Shown: positions 7,887 to 18,782, counted from the first letter of the stretch. The stretch: DNA of 64,000 bases from Microbacterium sp. LWH11-1.2 (GCF_038397745.1 NZ_CP151636.1:3038001-3102000), one strand, 5' to 3'. The notes: a model not told the origin generated them from the letters alone. Numbers and translations are program-made.

Positions 7887-9464
7887 ATGCGGATCACGGG
7901 ACTCGGCCACGCCGGGATGTTCATCGAGACGGTCGGCGGGAACATCATCTGCGACCCCGTCCTCGGACCCTCGTTCTATGGATCCTGGTTCCCGTTCCCG
8001 GACAATCGCGGCCTCGACTGGGAGCGCTTCGGCCGTGAGGCCGACTTCCTCTACATCTCGCACCGCCATCGCGACCACTTCGACCCGAAGCTGCTCGAGC
8101 GGTACATCCGCAAGGACATCGAGGTGCTGCTGCCGGAGTATCCGATCGACGATCTCGAGCAGGACATCCGCGCGCTCGGGTACACGAACATCACGTACGC
8201 GCCGGCGGGGGAGATCATCCAGCGCGGCGAGTTGAAGATCATGATCACGCCGCTGCGCGCCCCGAGCGACGGCCCGATCGGCGACTCCTCGCTGAGCGTG
8301 GACGACGGCACCGCATCCGTTCTGAACCAGAACGACTCGCACCCCCTCGACCTCGAGAAGCTGCTGGGCTTCGGCAAGCCGGATGCCTACTTCACGCAGG
8401 TCTCGGGCGCGATCTGGTGGCCCATGGTCTACGACCTGCCGCTCGACGCCAAGCAGAACTTCGCGAAGCTCAAGCGCGACGCGCAGAACAAGCGGGCGAT
8501 GTACTACATCGAGAAGGTCGACGCGACGCACGTCTTCCCGATGGCCGGCCCGCCCATGTTCCTGCGGGACGACCTGTTCGACTTCAACGGCGTCGGCAGG
8601 AACGGCGAGTCGATCTTCACCGACCAGAAGCAGTTCCTCGCGCACATGAAGGAACTCGCTCCGCAGTACGACGGGCACCTGTTCGTCCCGGGGACGGTCG
8701 TGACCGTCGAGGGTGCGTCGGTGAGCACCGAGCAGTCCCTCTACACCGAGGCGGAGATCGCCCACATCTTCGATGAGAAGTGGGACTACCTCGAATCGCA
8801 GCGGGCGAGTCGGCAACAGGAGATCCGCGACGAGGAGGCCTCGCGCGCCGAGATCATCCCGCCGGCGGAGATGCTCGAGACCCTCAAGGCGTGGTGGGAG
8901 CCGCTGCTGAAGAAGTCGCGCACCATCCGGCTCGGTGTCGGAGGATGCGTGAGCTTCAAGATCGGCGAGCTCGACATGGTGGTCGACTTCCCGCGGGCGA
9001 AGGTCCGCGAATACGCGGGGGAGGAGTGCATCTACTGGTACACGATCCCCGCCGATCTCGTCTCGACTAACATCCGCGACCGCGAGATCGACTGGTCGAA
9101 CTCGATCTTCCTCTCGATGCAGTTCCAGGTGGGTCGCAGCGGCAAGTTCAACGAGTTCCTGACGACGTTCCTCAAGTGCCTGTCGGTCGACCGCATCGAG
9201 TACGTCGAGAACTGGTACCAGGAGCAGACCGATCAGACCGAGGATGCCGAGGTCGGGGACTGGCTCGTGCAGCGTCGCTGCCCGCACCTGCGCGCCGACC
9301 TCACGAAGACGGGGAAGGTCGACGAGGACGGCGTCCTCACCTGCAGCATGCACGACTGGAAGTGGGACCTGAAGACCGGTCGGTGCCTGACCACGAGCGG
9401 CCACCCGATCCGCTCGTCGAAGATCGACGAGGTCACCGAGGGAGCCCTTCGCCCCGCAGTGTGA
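7887..9464 (+). CDS. Metallo-beta-lactamase-fold protein with C-terminal Rieske domain
   Basis: A 525-residue predicted metal/iron-sulfur protein; substrate unknown. The N-terminal half is a UlaG-like metallo-beta-lactamase fold: GLGHAGMFIET, CDPVLGP, and the metal motif His59-x-His61-x-Asp63-His64 (SHRHRDHFDP). A Rieske [2Fe-2S] site near the C-terminus has Cys465-x-His467-x18-Cys486-x2-His489. The MBL plus Rieske combination is known from CMP-N-acetylneuraminate hydroxylase, but there the Rieske domain is N-terminal. The ATG at 7887 follows GAGAGGAA; the ATG at 7882 is out of frame. No sialic acid gene is nearby, so hydroxylase activity on a sugar nucleotide is only an analogy. Confidence 0.85.
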   Translation: MRITGLGHAGMFIETVGGNIICDPVLGPSFYGSWFPFPDNRGLDWERFGREADFLYISHRHRDHFDPKLLERYIRKDIEVLLPEYPIDDLEQDIRALGYTNITYAPAGEIIQRGELKIMITPLRAPSDGPIGDSSLSVDDGTASVLNQNDSHPLDLEKLLGFGKPDAYFTQVSGAIWWPMVYDLPLDAKQNFAKLKRDAQNKRAMYYIEKVDATHVFPMAGPPMFLRDDLFDFNGVGRNGESIFTDQKQFLAHMKELAPQYDGHLFVPGTVVTVEGASVSTEQSLYTEAEIAHIFDEKWDYLESQRASRQQEIRDEEASRAEIIPPAEMLETLKAWWEPLLKKSRTIRLGVGGCVSFKIGELDMVVDFPRAKVREYAGEECIYWYTIPADLVSTNIRDREIDWSNSIFLSMQFQVGRSGKFNEFLTTFLKCLSVDRIEYVENWYQEQTDQTEDAEVGDWLVQRRCPHLRADLTKTGKVDEDGVLTCSMHDWKWDLKTGRCLTTSGHPIRSSKIDEVTEGALRPAV

Positions 9465-9472
9465 GAGAGCTG

Positions 9473-9506
9473 GTACCACCTCGCCATCGAGTGGTACATT
9501 TGCGGC
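9473..9506 (+). promoter_or_regulatory. Operator and leaderless promoter of the toxin-antitoxin pair
   Basis: An inverted repeat GTACCAC (9473-9479) and GTGGTAC (9491-9497) with an 11-base spacer overlaps a TACATT -10 box at 9495-9500. The ATG of the antitoxin follows exactly six bases later, so the transcript would be leaderless and binding at the repeat would block the promoter, as expected for antitoxin autorepression. Confidence 0.55.
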
Positions 9507-9764
9507 ATGGCGACGACACTCCCTCGCATTCAGGTGACCCAGAGCCCGGAGCTTGCCGCGGGCCTCGAGCTCGCCGCACAGGAATGGCCGGGAGCTTCGC
9601 GGTCTGAGCTGGTGGCCCGTCTCGCTGAGAGCGGCGTGGAAGCGCTCACGGCGAAGCGCGCGGCTCGACGCGCCGAGCGACGCAAGGTTCTCGAGGAGAC
9701 GAGAGGCAAGTACCGCTATCCTCCTGGCTATCTCGCGGAACTGCGTGAGGACTGGCCGGAGTGA
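9507..9764 (+). CDS. VapB-type antitoxin, ribbon-helix-helix like
   Basis: An 85-residue protein directly upstream of a PIN-domain toxin. The N-terminus LPRIQVTQSPELAAGLELAAQ followed by SRSELVARLAESGVEAL resembles a ribbon-helix-helix DNA-binding segment. The basic middle (KRAARRAERRK) and the C-terminal YRYPPGYLAELREDWPE tail would be the toxin-wrapping part. Stop and toxin start overlap by 4 bases. The palindrome at its promoter suggests autoregulation. The antitoxin role is inferred mainly from context and size. Confidence 0.75.
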   Translation: MATTLPRIQVTQSPELAAGLELAAQEWPGASRSELVARLAESGVEALTAKRAARRAERRKVLEETRGKYRYPPGYLAELREDWPE

Positions 9765-10141
9765 TCGTGCTCGATGCCAACGTGCTCATCTCCTTCTGGG
9801 CCGAGGGCGACGCCCACGCGGCAGATGCGTTCGAGATACTCGACACTGAGGAGGATCTGGTCCTGCACCCCGTGACTCTCGCCGAAACGCTGGTGTGGCC
9901 TGTCCGCGAGCAGCGCGAGAGCGAGGCGCTCGAGGATCATGCCCGGCTCGGAGTCGAACGTCTCACGCCTGCGACGGATGAACCCCTCAGGGTCGCTCGC
10001 CTCCGCGCCGAGACCGGACTCAAGCTTCCCGACGCCTATGTCCTCGCCGCAGCGATCATGCTCGGCGCCACCCTCGCCACCTTCGACCGGCGGCTGGCCG
10101 ACATCGCCCGCGAACGCGGTGTCGAGGTCGTCGGAGCCTGA
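9761..10141 (+). CDS. PIN-domain ribonuclease, VapC-type toxin
   Basis: A 126-residue PIN protein, predicted Mg-dependent endoribonuclease held inactive by the upstream protein. The four acidic residues of the active site are visible: Asp5 (VLDANVLI), Glu42 (TLAETLV), Asp91 (KLPDAYVLAAA) and Asp109 (ATFDRRLA). The GTG start overlaps the antitoxin stop (GTGA), so production is coupled. It is a chromosomal pair between a metabolic gene and the pyrimidine operon, with no sign of a mobile element around it. Confidence 0.87.
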   Translation: MIVLDANVLISFWAEGDAHAADAFEILDTEEDLVLHPVTLAETLVWPVREQRESEALEDHARLGVERLTPATDEPLRVARLRAETGLKLPDAYVLAAAIMLGATLATFDRRLADIARERGVEVVGA

Positions 10142-10151
10142 GCCGCTCCGA

Positions 10152-10211
10152 TAGACTGAAGCCACAAGCAACCTTTAACACCGTCCTGTGAGGCGGAGAA
10201 GGGAGCGGCTG
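10152..10211 (+). promoter_or_regulatory. pyr operon promoter and PyrR-binding leader
   Basis: TAGACT at 10152-10157 is a likely -10 box; the leader is about 48 bases. It contains TCCTGTGAGGC at 10184-10194, matching the core UCCNGNGAGGY of the PyrR-binding loop known from Bacillus pyr leaders, flanked by CCG and CGG that can pair. The pyrR ribosome-binding GGGAG lies 8 bases downstream of the loop and no terminator is present, so repression of translation rather than attenuation is the likely mode. Confidence 0.7.
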
Positions 10212-10742
10212 ATGAGCGCACGCACCGTGCTGCACGAAGCCGACGTATCGCGGGCTCTGACCCGTATCGCGCACGAGATCCTCGAGTCGAATCGAGGGGC
10301 TGAGAACCTCGTCCTGCTGGGCATTCCGACCCGCGGCGTCACTCTCGCCCACCGCCTGTCGCGCCTGATCGGCGAGATCGCGCAGACCCCGGTCGCCGTC
10401 GGCGCGCTGGACGTCACGCTGTTCCGCGACGACCTGGCCAAGCACCCGACGCGGTCCCCGCACCCGACCGAGATCCCGGACGGCGGGATCGACGGGAAGA
10501 CGGTCGTGCTGGTCGACGACGTGCTCTTCTCCGGTCGCAGCATCCGCGCGGCGCTCGATGCGATCCAGTCGATCGGACGACCGGCCGTCGTGCGGCTCGC
10601 GATCCTCGTCGACCGCGGTCATCGCGAGCTCCCGATCCGGCCCGACTTCATCGGCAAGAACATCCCCTCCGCCCGCTCCGAGCGGGTCAACGTGCGCCTC
10701 ACCGAGAACGACGGGGCCGAGGAGGTGACGATCGGCGAATGA
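10212..10742 (+). CDS. pyrR: Bifunctional pyr operon regulator / uracil phosphoribosyltransferase
   Basis: RNA-binding regulator of pyrimidine synthesis that senses UMP and PRPP; a phosphoribosyltransferase fold of 176 residues. The PRPP signature [13 protein letters not shown] contains Asp102-Asp103, and [10 protein letters not shown] and the basic [13 protein letters not shown] segment are family marks. The ATG at 10212 was preferred over the GTG at 10188, because the latter lies inside the RNA-binding loop and the ATG has GGGAG in front. It overlaps pyrB by 4 bases and leads the de novo UMP operon up to pyrF. Confidence 0.95.
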   Translation: MSARTVLHEADVSRALTRIAHEILESNRGAENLVLLGIPTRGVTLAHRLSRLIGEIAQTPVAVGALDVTLFRDDLAKHPTRSPHPTEIPDGGIDGKTVVLVDDVLFSGRSIRAALDAIQSIGRPAVVRLAILVDRGHRELPIRPDFIGKNIPSARSERVNVRLTENDGAEEVTIGE

Positions 10743-11704
10743 GACACCTCCTCGACACCCGCACGCTCGACCGGGCGACAGCCCTCCGCATCCTCGACAT
10801 CGCCGAGGACATGTCCGATACCCAGTCCCGCGAGGTGAAGAAGCTCCCGACGCTCCGCGGCAAGACGGTCGTGAACCTCTTCTTCGAGGACTCGACCCGC
10901 ACCCGCATCTCCTTCGAGGCCGCCGCCAAGCGCCTCTCCGCGGACGTGATCAACTTCGCGGCCAAGGGCTCGAGCGTCTCGAAGGGCGAGAGCCTGAAGG
11001 ACACGGCGCAGACCCTGGAGGCCATCGGCGCGGATGCCGTCGTCGTGCGTCATCCCGGATCCGGCGCCCCGCAGACGCTCGCGACCAGCGGATGGATCTC
11101 GGCCGGTGTGGTGAACGCCGGCGACGGCACGCACGAGCACCCGACGCAGGCGTTGCTCGACGCCTTCACGATCCGCAAGCGCCGCTTCGGCGCCGACAGC
11201 CGCGGGCGCGATCTCGCCGGACTCCGGATCGTCATCGTGGGCGACGTGCTGCATTCGCGGGTCGCACGCTCGAACGTCTGGCTCCTCACCACCCTCGGCG
11301 CATCCGTGACTCTCGTCGCTCCGCCGACGCTCGTGCCGCAGAACGTGTCGCTCTGGCCGGTCCGGGTTGTCTTCGACCTCGACGAGGCACTGGCGGAGGA
11401 GCCGGACGCCGTGATGATGCTGCGGATCCAGCTCGAGCGGATGAACGCGGCGTATTTCCCGACTGAGCGGGAGTATTCGCGCCGCTGGGGGCTCGACGCA
11501 CGGCGTGTGGCCGGGCTCCCGGACGGTAGCATTGTCATGCACCCCGGACCCATGAACCGTGGACTGGAGATCTCCTCCGAAGCAGCCGATTCCGACCGCT
11601 CGACGGTGCTGGAGCAGGTCACCAACGGAGTGTCCGTCCGTATGGCGGTGCTGTACCTGCTGCTGGCAGGAGAACGAGACGACGAACGAGGGGGAGACCT
11701 GTGA
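10739..11704 (+). CDS. pyrB: Aspartate carbamoyltransferase catalytic chain
   Basis: Joins carbamoyl phosphate and aspartate. The 321-residue chain has [15 protein letters not shown] with STRTR at 52-56 (carbamoyl phosphate site), [16 protein letters not shown] in the middle and [11 protein letters not shown] near the C-terminus (aspartate site). No regulatory-chain gene pyrI is present, as is usual in actinobacteria. Its start overlaps pyrR and its stop overlaps pyrC (4 bases each). Confidence 0.97.
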   Translation: MRHLLDTRTLDRATALRILDIAEDMSDTQSREVKKLPTLRGKTVVNLFFEDSTRTRISFEAAAKRLSADVINFAAKGSSVSKGESLKDTAQTLEAIGADAVVVRHPGSGAPQTLATSGWISAGVVNAGDGTHEHPTQALLDAFTIRKRRFGADSRGRDLAGLRIVIVGDVLHSRVARSNVWLLTTLGASVTLVAPPTLVPQNVSLWPVRVVFDLDEALAEEPDAVMMLRIQLERMNAAYFPTEREYSRRWGLDARRVAGLPDGSIVMHPGPMNRGLEISSEAADSDRSTVLEQVTNGVSVRMAVLYLLLAGERDDERGGDL

Positions 11705-13005
11705 GCGAGACCCTCGTCATCACCGGTGCACAGCTGCTCGGTGCGGAGAGCGCCGACATCATCGTCGAGGGCGGTGTCATCACCGAGATCGGCAGCGGCC
11801 TGAGCCGCGCAGGTGCACGCGTCATCGACGCCGACGGACTCGTCGCACTGCCGGGCCTCGTCGACCTGCACACGCATCTGCGCGAGCCCGGCTACGAGGC
11901 ATCCGAGACGATCCTCACCGGCACGAGGGCGGCGGCGGCCGGTGGTTTCACGGCCGTCTTCGCCATGCCGAACACGTCGCCGGTCGCCGACACGGCGGGT
12001 GTGGTCGAACAGGAGCTCGCGCTCGGCGAGGCCGCCGGATACGCCACCGTGCAGCCCATCGGCGCCGTCACGGTCGGCCAGAAGGGCGAGCGTCTCGCCG
12101 AGCTGGGGGCCATGGCCACCTCCCGGGCGCAGGTGCGCGTCTTCAGCGACGACGGCTTCTGCGTGTTCGACCCGCTGATCATGCGCCGGGCCCTCGAGTA
12201 CGTGAAGTCCTTCGACGGCGTGATCGCGCAGCACGCGCAGGACCCGCGCCTCACCGAGGGCGCGCAGATGAACGAGGGGACCGTCTCGGCGGAGCTGGGT
12301 CTCGCCGGATGGCCCGCGGTCGCGGAGGAGTCGATCATCGCCCGCGACGTGCTCCTCGCCGAGCACGTCGGTTCGCGGCTGCACGTGTGCCACCTCTCGA
12401 CGGCCGGATCGGTCGACATCATCCGCTGGGCCAAGAAGCGCGGCATCGCGGTCACCGCCGAGGTGACACCGCACCACCTGCTGCTGACCGACGAGCTCGT
12501 GCGCGGCTACGACGCGCGCTACAAGGTCAACCCGCCGCTGCGGAGGGAGGAGGACGTGCTGGCCGTGCGTGAAGGTCTCGCGGACGGCACGATCGACATC
12601 GTCGCGACGGATCACGCCCCGCACCCCAGCGAGCACAAGGCCTGCGAGTGGCAGGCGGCCGCGAACGGCATGGTCGGCCTCGAGAGCGCGCTGCGCGTCG
12701 TGCACCAGTCGATGGTGCAGACCGGGCTCATCGGCTGGGCCGACGTGGCCAGGGTCATGAGCGCGGCTCCCGCGCGCATCGGACGGCTCGCCGGACACGG
12801 AACGCCCCTCGAGGTCGGGGCTGCCGCGCAGATCACCCTCTACGACGCCTCGGTCGCCGGTGTCTTCACGGAAGCCGACCTCCACGGGCGCAGCGTGAAC
12901 TCGCCGTACCTGGGTCGCGCGCTTCCCGGACGGGTCGAGTTCACCGTCCATGGCGGCACGCTCACGGTCGACGGCGGCGCGGTCGTCGAGGAGCTGAACG
13001 CGTGA
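11701..13005 (+). CDS. pyrC: Dihydroorotase
   Basis: Zinc amidohydrolase that cyclises carbamoyl aspartate. The 434-residue protein is of the class I (long) type. Metal motif [10 protein letters not shown] has His57-x-His59; further ligands lie in [17 protein letters not shown] and the IVATDHAPH block with the catalytic Asp. It starts with GTG overlapping the pyrB stop, and its end overlaps the next membrane-protein gene. Confidence 0.96.
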   Translation: MSETLVITGAQLLGAESADIIVEGGVITEIGSGLSRAGARVIDADGLVALPGLVDLHTHLREPGYEASETILTGTRAAAAGGFTAVFAMPNTSPVADTAGVVEQELALGEAAGYATVQPIGAVTVGQKGERLAELGAMATSRAQVRVFSDDGFCVFDPLIMRRALEYVKSFDGVIAQHAQDPRLTEGAQMNEGTVSAELGLAGWPAVAEESIIARDVLLAEHVGSRLHVCHLSTAGSVDIIRWAKKRGIAVTAEVTPHHLLLTDELVRGYDARYKVNPPLRREEDVLAVREGLADGTIDIVATDHAPHPSEHKACEWQAAANGMVGLESALRVVHQSMVQTGLIGWADVARVMSAAPARIGRLAGHGTPLEVGAAAQITLYDASVAGVFTEADLHGRSVNSPYLGRALPGRVEFTVHGGTLTVDGGAVVEELNA

Positions 13006-13511
13006 CGCGCGAACTCGCCATCGCGATCATGATCGCAGTGGCCGTGCTCATCCTGCTCGCGATGCTGTTCGCGTGGCGACGACGACTGCGCCGGGACTCC
13101 GGTCTCACCGCACCGCTCGGAGTCCCGGAGCACGCGGAGGTCGCCCGCCGCGACGAGGTGCTGTACGTCTCGACGACGCGACACGACCAGCCGCTGGAGC
13201 GGCTGGCGGTCTCGCCGCTGATCTACCGCGCCCGCGGTGAGCTCGCGGTCACGGATCGGGGTGTCGCGCTCTGCCTCGACGGCGCGCCGACGGTGTTCCT
13301 CGCCTCGTCCCGCCTCGTGCACGTCGACAGGGCCACCGTCACGATCGATCGCGTCGTCGAGCCGGGCGGGCTCATCCGCATCGCCTGGAACGTCGACGAC
13401 GACACGGTCGTCGACTCCTACCTGCGCCTCGCCACCGGCGACCCGAAGAACCTCATCTCTGAACTGCAGCGGCTCGTTCCCGCTGCCCCCGACACAGGAG
13501 CCACACGATGA
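13002..13511 (+). CDS. Small membrane protein between pyrC and carA
   Basis: A 169-residue protein of unknown function with one N-terminal membrane segment (about residues 5-25, [20 protein letters not shown]) followed by a basic stop-transfer stretch and a soluble beta-rich domain resembling a small PH-like fold, facing the cytoplasm. A protein of this design occupies the same place in mycobacteria (Rv1382), so the position is conserved. GTG start and stop both overlap neighbours by 4 bases. No catalytic motif is visible. A role in pyrimidine synthesis is only suggested by the conserved operon position. Confidence 0.85.
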   Translation: MTRELAIAIMIAVAVLILLAMLFAWRRRLRRDSGLTAPLGVPEHAEVARRDEVLYVSTTRHDQPLERLAVSPLIYRARGELAVTDRGVALCLDGAPTVFLASSRLVHVDRATVTIDRVVEPGGLIRIAWNVDDDTVVDSYLRLATGDPKNLISELQRLVPAAPDTGATR

Positions 13512-14653
13512 CCTCCCTGCCCGAAACCGCCGTCCTCGTCCTGGAAGACGGCACCCGCCACACCGGTCGTGCGTACGGCGCGCGCGGTCGCACCCTCGGC
13601 GAAGTGGTGTTCGCGACCGGCATGTCCGGCTACCAGGAGACGATCACCGACCCGTCGTACGCCGGTCAGATCGTCCTGCAGACCGCACCCCACATCGGCA
13701 ACACCGGCATGAACGACGAGGACGCCGAGTCCCGCCGCATCTGGGTCGCCGGCTACATCGTCCGCGACCCCTCTCGCGTCGTCTCGAACTGGCGCGCGAA
13801 CGCATCCCTCGACGAGGTGCTGCTGAACGACGGCATCGTCGGCATCAGCGGGATCGACACCCGCGCGATCACCCGTCACATCCGCTCGGCCGGATCGATG
13901 CGCGGCGGGGTCTTCTCCGGCGCGGATGCCGCGCTCGACGCGGAGGAGCAGCTGCGCATCGTCCGCGAGGCACCCGAGATGGCAGGGCGGAACCTGTCCG
14001 CCGAGGTGTCGGTGGACGTCGCGACCGTGACGACCGCGATGGGACAGCGGGTCGGCAACCTCGCGGTCCTCGACCTCGGGGTGAAGCAGGCCACGATCGA
14101 CAACCTGGCCGCCCGCGGCTTCGAGGTGCACGTTCTCCCGCAGAACGTGACGATCGACGACATCCGCTCGATCGACCCGGTCGCCGTCTTCTACTCGAAC
14201 GGCCCCGGCGATCCTGCCGCATCCGGCGATCACGTCGAGCTGCTGCGCGCGGTCCTCGACGACGGCCTCCCGTTCTTCGGGATCTGCTTCGGCAACCAGC
14301 TGCTCGGCCGTGCTCTCGGGCTCGGCACCTACAAGCTGCCGTTCGGTCACCGCGGCATCAACCAGCCGGTCCTCGACAAGACCACGGGCCGCGTCGAGAT
14401 CACGGCGCACAACCACGGCTTCGCGGTGGACGCCCCGCTGGAGGGGACGTTCGACAGCCCGAACGGCTACGGCAAGGTCGAGGTCAGCCATGTCGGACTG
14501 AACGACAACGTGGTCGAGGGCCTCCGGGCGCTCGACATCCCCGCCTTCTCGGTGCAGTACCACCCCGAGGCCGCCGCGGGCCCTCACGACGCCAACTACC
14601 TCTTCGACCGGTTCCGCGACCTGGTCATCGCGACTCAGAAGGACAGCAAGTAA
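13508..14653 (+). CDS. carA: Carbamoyl-phosphate synthase small subunit
   Basis: Glutaminase subunit that feeds ammonia to CarB for carbamoyl phosphate. The 381-residue protein has the N-terminal CPSase-small domain ([21 protein letters not shown]) and a class I glutamine amidotransferase domain: nucleophile Cys260 in [12 protein letters not shown], and His352/Glu354 in [12 protein letters not shown]. The nucleophile elbow reads GICFGNQ rather than the more common GICLGHQ. Its TAA stop overlaps the carB ATG (TAATG). Confidence 0.97.
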   Translation: MTSLPETAVLVLEDGTRHTGRAYGARGRTLGEVVFATGMSGYQETITDPSYAGQIVLQTAPHIGNTGMNDEDAESRRIWVAGYIVRDPSRVVSNWRANASLDEVLLNDGIVGISGIDTRAITRHIRSAGSMRGGVFSGADAALDAEEQLRIVREAPEMAGRNLSAEVSVDVATVTTAMGQRVGNLAVLDLGVKQATIDNLAARGFEVHVLPQNVTIDDIRSIDPVAVFYSNGPGDPAASGDHVELLRAVLDDGLPFFGICFGNQLLGRALGLGTYKLPFGHRGINQPVLDKTTGRVEITAHNHGFAVDAPLEGTFDSPNGYGKVEVSHVGLNDNVVEGLRALDIPAFSVQYHPEAAAGPHDANYLFDRFRDLVIATQKDSK

Positions 14654-17600
14654 TGCCCAAGCGCGACGACATCAACTCCGTCCTCGTCATCGGATCCGGT
14701 CCGATCGTCATCGGTCAGGCCTGTGAGTTCGACTACTCCGGCACCCAGGCGTGCCGCGTGCTGCGCGAGGAGGGCGTCCGGGTCATCCTGGTCAACTCCA
14801 ACCCGGCCACGATCATGACCGACCCCGACTTCGCGGACGCGACGTACATCGAGCCGATCACCTGGCAGGTCATCGAGACGATCATCGCGAAGGAGCGTCC
14901 CGACGCGATTCTCCCGACCCTCGGCGGGCAGACGGCGCTCAACGCCGCGATCGAGCTGCACAACCACGGCATCCTCGAGAAGTACGACGTCGAGCTCATC
15001 GGCGCGAGCTTCGAGGCGATCAACAAGGGCGAGGATCGTCAGATCTTCAAGCAGCTGGTCCTGGATGCCGGCGCCGACGTCGCCGACTCCCGCATCGCCC
15101 ACACGATGGACGAGGTGCTCGCGGCGGCCGATGAGCTGGGCTACCCGCTCGTCGTGCGCCCGAGCTTCACGATGGGCGGCCTGGGGTCCGGATTCGCGTA
15201 CGACGAGAGCGACCTCCGCCGCATCGCAGGCGCGGGGCTGCGCGACTCGCCGACCACCGAGGTCCTCCTGGAGGAGTCGATCCTCGGTTGGAAGGAGTAC
15301 GAGCTCGAGCTCATGCGCGACACCGCCGACAACACTGTCGTCGTCTGCTCCATCGAGAACGTCGACCCGGTCGGCGTCCACACGGGAGACTCGATCACGG
15401 TCGCACCGGCTCTGACGCTCACCGACCGCGAGTACCAGAAGCTGCGCGACATCGGCATCGACATCATCCGGGCGGTGGGCGTCGACACCGGCGGCTGCAA
15501 CATCCAGTTCGCCGTCAACCCCGAGAACGGGCGCATCATCGTCATCGAGATGAACCCGCGCGTCTCCCGGTCGAGCGCCCTCGCCTCCAAGGCGACCGGC
15601 TTCCCGATCGCGAAGCTCGCAGCCAAGCTCGCGCTCGGCTATCGCCTCGACGAGATCCCGAACGACATCACGGGAGTCACCCCGGCGAGCTTCGAGCCCA
15701 CGCTCGACTACGTCGTGGTGAAGGTGCCGCGATTCGCGTTCGAGAAGTTCCCGGCCGCTGACGCGACGCTGACGACGACCATGAAGTCGGTCGGCGAGGC
15801 GATGGCGATCGGTCGCAACTACGCGACCGCGCTGCAGAAGGCGCTCCGTTCACTCGAGAAGCGCGGTTCGAGCTTCCACTGGGGCACGGAGGAGCGCTCG
15901 CTCGAAGAGCTCCTGGAGATCTCGAAGATCCCGACGGACGGCCGCATCGTCACGCTGCAGCAGGCGCTCCGCAAGGGCGCGACCGTCGAGCAGGCATTCG
16001 ACGCCACGGCGATCGACCCCTGGTTCCTCGACCAGATCGTGCTGATCAACGAGGTCGCCGAGATCGTGCGCACGGCGCCCGAGCTGGATGCCGCGACACT
16101 CCGCTACGCGAAGGAGCACGGCTTCTCCGACGCGCAGCTCGCCGAGCTCCGTGGCACGACGGAGCCCGAGGTCCGCGGCGTCCGTCACGGTCTCGGCATC
16201 CGCCCGGTCTACAAGACCGTGGACACGTGCGCGGGGGAGTTCCCGGCTCTGACGCCGTACCACTACTCCAGCTACGACTTCGAGACCGAGGTCGCCCCCT
16301 CCGAGCGCACCAAGGTCGTCATCATCGGCTCGGGCCCGAACCGCATCGGGCAGGGCGTCGAGTTCGACTACTCCTGCGTGCACGCCTCGTTCGCGCTGTC
16401 GGACGCCGGGTTCGAGACCGTCATGGTCAACTGCAACCCGGAGACCGTCTCGACGGACTACGACACGTCCGACCGCCTGTACTTCGAGCCGCTGACGCTC
16501 GAGGACGTGCTCGAGGTGCTCGACGCGGAAGCCGCGAGCGGCACGATCCTCGGCGTCGTCTGCCAGCTCGGCGGACAGACCCCCCTGGGACTCGCCAAGG
16601 GGATCGAGGCGGCCGGCTACACCGTTCTCGGCACCAGCCCCGCCGCCATCGATCTCGCCGAGGAGCGCGAGCTGTTCTCGCGCCTGCTCGACGAGGCGGG
16701 GCTCGTCGCGCCGCGCAACGGCACCGCGATCGACGTCGAGGGTGCCGTGCGCATCGCCGAGGAGATCGGCTACCCCGTGCTCGTGCGCCCGAGCTTCGTG
16801 CTCGGCGGCCGCGGCATGGAGATCGTCTACGACACGGCATCGCTGCGCGACTACTTCGTGCGCACCGCCGGCGAGGTCGTCATCGAGGAGGGCAAGCCCC
16901 TGCTCGTCGACCGCTTCCTGGACGATGCGATCGAGCTCGACGTCGACGCGCTGTACGACGGCACCGACCTCTACATCGGCGGAGTCATGGAGCACCTCGA
17001 GGAAGCCGGCATCCATTCCGGCGACTCCAGCTGCACGCTCCCTCCGGTCTCACTCGGACGCACCGATGTCGACCGTGTGCGCGAGGCGACCCTGGCCATC
17101 GCCGAAGGCGTGGGCGTGCGCGGCCTGCTGAACGTGCAGTTCGCGATCAGCGCCGGCGTGCTCTACGTGATCGAGGCGAACCCCCGCGCCAGCCGCACGG
17201 TGCCCTTCGTGTCCAAGGCTCTCGGCATCCCGATGGCGAAGGCCGCGAGCCGCGTCATGACCGGCTCCACGATCGCGGAGCTGCGTGCCGAGGGCATGCT
17301 GCCGCAGCAGGACGGCTCCCGCGTCCCGCTCGGCGCCCCGGTCGCGGTCAAGGAGGCCGTGCTGCCGTTCAAGCGCTTCCGCACGGCGGACGGCAAGACG
17401 GTCGACTCCGTGCTCGGCCCGGAGATGCGCTCCACGGGTGAGGTCATGGGCATCGACCGCGACTTCCCGACGGCCTTCGCGAAGAGCCAGGCGGCGGCCT
17501 ACGGCGGCATGCCCACCTCGGGCACCGTGTTCATCTCGGTCGCCGACTCCGACAAGCGCGCGGTGATCCTGCCGGCGCACCGCCTGCAGCAGCTCGGCTT

Positions 17601-17940
17601 CACGATCGTGGCGACCGAGGGCACCGCCGAGATCCTCTCGCGCAACGGCATCGCGGTGACCGTGGTGGAGAAGTACAGCGAGACCCAGGAGTCCGGCGCG
17701 AAGAACATCGTCGACCTGATCAACGAGGGTGCGATCGACATCGTCGTGAACACGCCCTCCGGTGGTGCGGCCCGTGCCGACGGCTACGAGATCCGTGCGG
17801 CGGCGGTCGCTGCCGACAAGGCGCTGTTCACCACGATGGCGGTGCTCGGCGCCGCCGTCAGCGGTATGGATGCCGCGCACGAGGGCTTCCAGGTGAGGAG
17901 TCTGCAGGAGTACGCGATCGATCGGGCGGCAGCGCTGTGA
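14653..17940 (+). CDS. carB: Carbamoyl-phosphate synthase large subunit
   Basis: Synthesises carbamoyl phosphate from bicarbonate, ammonia and two ATP. The 1095-residue protein has the usual duplicated layout: N-terminal ATP-grasp half ([50 protein letters not shown]), a second half starting at [19 protein letters not shown] with [12 protein letters not shown] and [18 protein letters not shown], and a C-terminal MGS-like allosteric domain ([15 protein letters not shown] onward) where UMP or ornithine would bind in relatives. The ATG overlaps the carA stop by one base. Confidence 0.97.
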   Translation: MPKRDDINSVLVIGSGPIVIGQACEFDYSGTQACRVLREEGVRVILVNSNPATIMTDPDFADATYIEPITWQVIETIIAKERPDAILPTLGGQTALNAAIELHNHGILEKYDVELIGASFEAINKGEDRQIFKQLVLDAGADVADSRIAHTMDEVLAAADELGYPLVVRPSFTMGGLGSGFAYDESDLRRIAGAGLRDSPTTEVLLEESILGWKEYELELMRDTADNTVVVCSIENVDPVGVHTGDSITVAPALTLTDREYQKLRDIGIDIIRAVGVDTGGCNIQFAVNPENGRIIVIEMNPRVSRSSALASKATGFPIAKLAAKLALGYRLDEIPNDITGVTPASFEPTLDYVVVKVPRFAFEKFPAADATLTTTMKSVGEAMAIGRNYATALQKALRSLEKRGSSFHWGTEERSLEELLEISKIPTDGRIVTLQQALRKGATVEQAFDATAIDPWFLDQIVLINEVAEIVRTAPELDAATLRYAKEHGFSDAQLAELRGTTEPEVRGVRHGLGIRPVYKTVDTCAGEFPALTPYHYSSYDFETEVAPSERTKVVIIGSGPNRIGQGVEFDYSCVHASFALSDAGFETVMVNCNPETVSTDYDTSDRLYFEPLTLEDVLEVLDAEAASGTILGVVCQLGGQTPLGLAKGIEAAGYTVLGTSPAAIDLAEERELFSRLLDEAGLVAPRNGTAIDVEGAVRIAEEIGYPVLVRPSFVLGGRGMEIVYDTASLRDYFVRTAGEVVIEEGKPLLVDRFLDDAIELDVDALYDGTDLYIGGVMEHLEEAGIHSGDSSCTLPPVSLGRTDVDRVREATLAIAEGVGVRGLLNVQFAISAGVLYVIEANPRASRTVPFVSKALGIPMAKAASRVMTGSTIAELRAEGMLPQQDGSRVPLGAPVAVKEAVLPFKRFRTADGKTVDSVLGPEMRSTGEVMGIDRDFPTAFAKSQAAAYGGMPTSGTVFISVADSDKRAVILPAHRLQQLGFTIVATEGTAEILSRNGIAVTVVEKYSETQESGAKNIVDLINEGAIDIVVNTPSGGAARADGYEIRAAAVAADKALFTTMAVLGAAVSGMDAAHEGFQVRSLQEYAIDRAAAL

Positions 17941-18782
17941 GTCAGAGCTTCGGTGAGAGGGTCCGCGGGGCGCTGGACGCCCGCGGTCCCCTCTGCGTCG
18001 GCATCGACCCGCACGCCGAGCTGCTCGCCGCGTGGGGCCTCGGTGATGACGCCGCCGGGGTGCGCGAGTTCGGGCTGCGCACCGTCGATGCCGCCGCGGG
18101 GCGCGTCGGGGTCGTGAAGCCGCAGGTCTCGTTCTTCGAGCGCTTCGGGTCGCAGGGCATCGCGGCGCTGGAAGACGTGCTCGCAGCGGCCCGCGCCGCC
18201 GGACTGCTCGTCATCGCCGACGCGAAGCGCGGCGACATCGGTTCGACCATGGACGACTACGCCCACGCCTGGCTGACGCCCGGCGCGCCTCTGGAAGCGG
18301 ATGCCCTCACGGTGAACCCGTTCCTCGGCGTCGGAGCGCTCGACGGCACGTTCGCCCTCGCGGCGAAGCACGAGAAGGGCGTGTTCGTGCTCGCGGCGAC
18401 CAGCAACCCCGAGGCCGCGGGCGTGCAGCGTGCGATCGGGGCCACCGGCCTGACGGTGTCGGCGGAGATTGTCGGCGAGGTATCGGCGCGCAACGCGGGC
18501 CTGTTCGAGCCCGGGGCGTGGGGGAGCTTCGGCTTCGTCATCGGCGCGACGGTCGACTGGGATCAGGCAGGCATCACGCCGTTCGGCCCGATCGCCCCCA
18601 TCCTGGCGCCCGGTTTCGGCACCCAGGGGGCGACGCCCGCCGACCTCCGCGCACGCTTCGGCACGATGGCGGATGCCGTGATCGCCAGCGAGAGCCGCAG
18701 CATCCTCTCCGCCGGTCCTGAGGGTCTCGCCGCGGCGATCTCCCATCGCGTCGCCGAGTATCGGGAGGTCGTCGGTGTCTGA
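17937..18782 (+). CDS. pyrF: Orotidine 5'-phosphate decarboxylase
   Basis: Final step of UMP synthesis. The 281-residue form belongs to the longer (type 2) OMP decarboxylases found in actinobacteria. Substrate and catalytic residues appear in [21 protein letters not shown] and [11 protein letters not shown] (Asp95, Lys97, Asp100). It overlaps carB by 4 bases and the following fused gmk by 8 bases. Genes for PyrD and PyrE are not in this operon and must lie elsewhere. Confidence 0.95.
   Translation: MSQSFGERVRGALDARGPLCVGIDPHAELLAAWGLGDDAAGVREFGLRTVDAAAGRVGVVKPQVSFFERFGSQGIAALEDVLAAARAAGLLVIADAKRGDIGSTMDDYAHAWLTPGAPLEADALTVNPFLGVGALDGTFALAAKHEKGVFVLAATSNPEAAGVQRAIGATGLTVSAEIVGEVSARNAGLFEPGAWGSFGFVIGATVDWDQAGITPFGPIAPILAPGFGTQGATPADLRARFGTMADAVIASESRSILSAGPEGLAAAISHRVAEYREVVGV

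Noticed and set aside
7887..10141. Defence island (SNF2 helicase, MBL-Rieske protein, VapBC)
   Set aside because: The genes are separate transcription units with normal base composition between conserved housekeeping operons, and no nuclease, methylase or phage-related gene accompanies them.
10188..10211. GTG at 10188 as start of pyrR
   Set aside because: It sits inside the PyrR-binding loop, lacks a ribosome-binding site and adds residues not found in the family.
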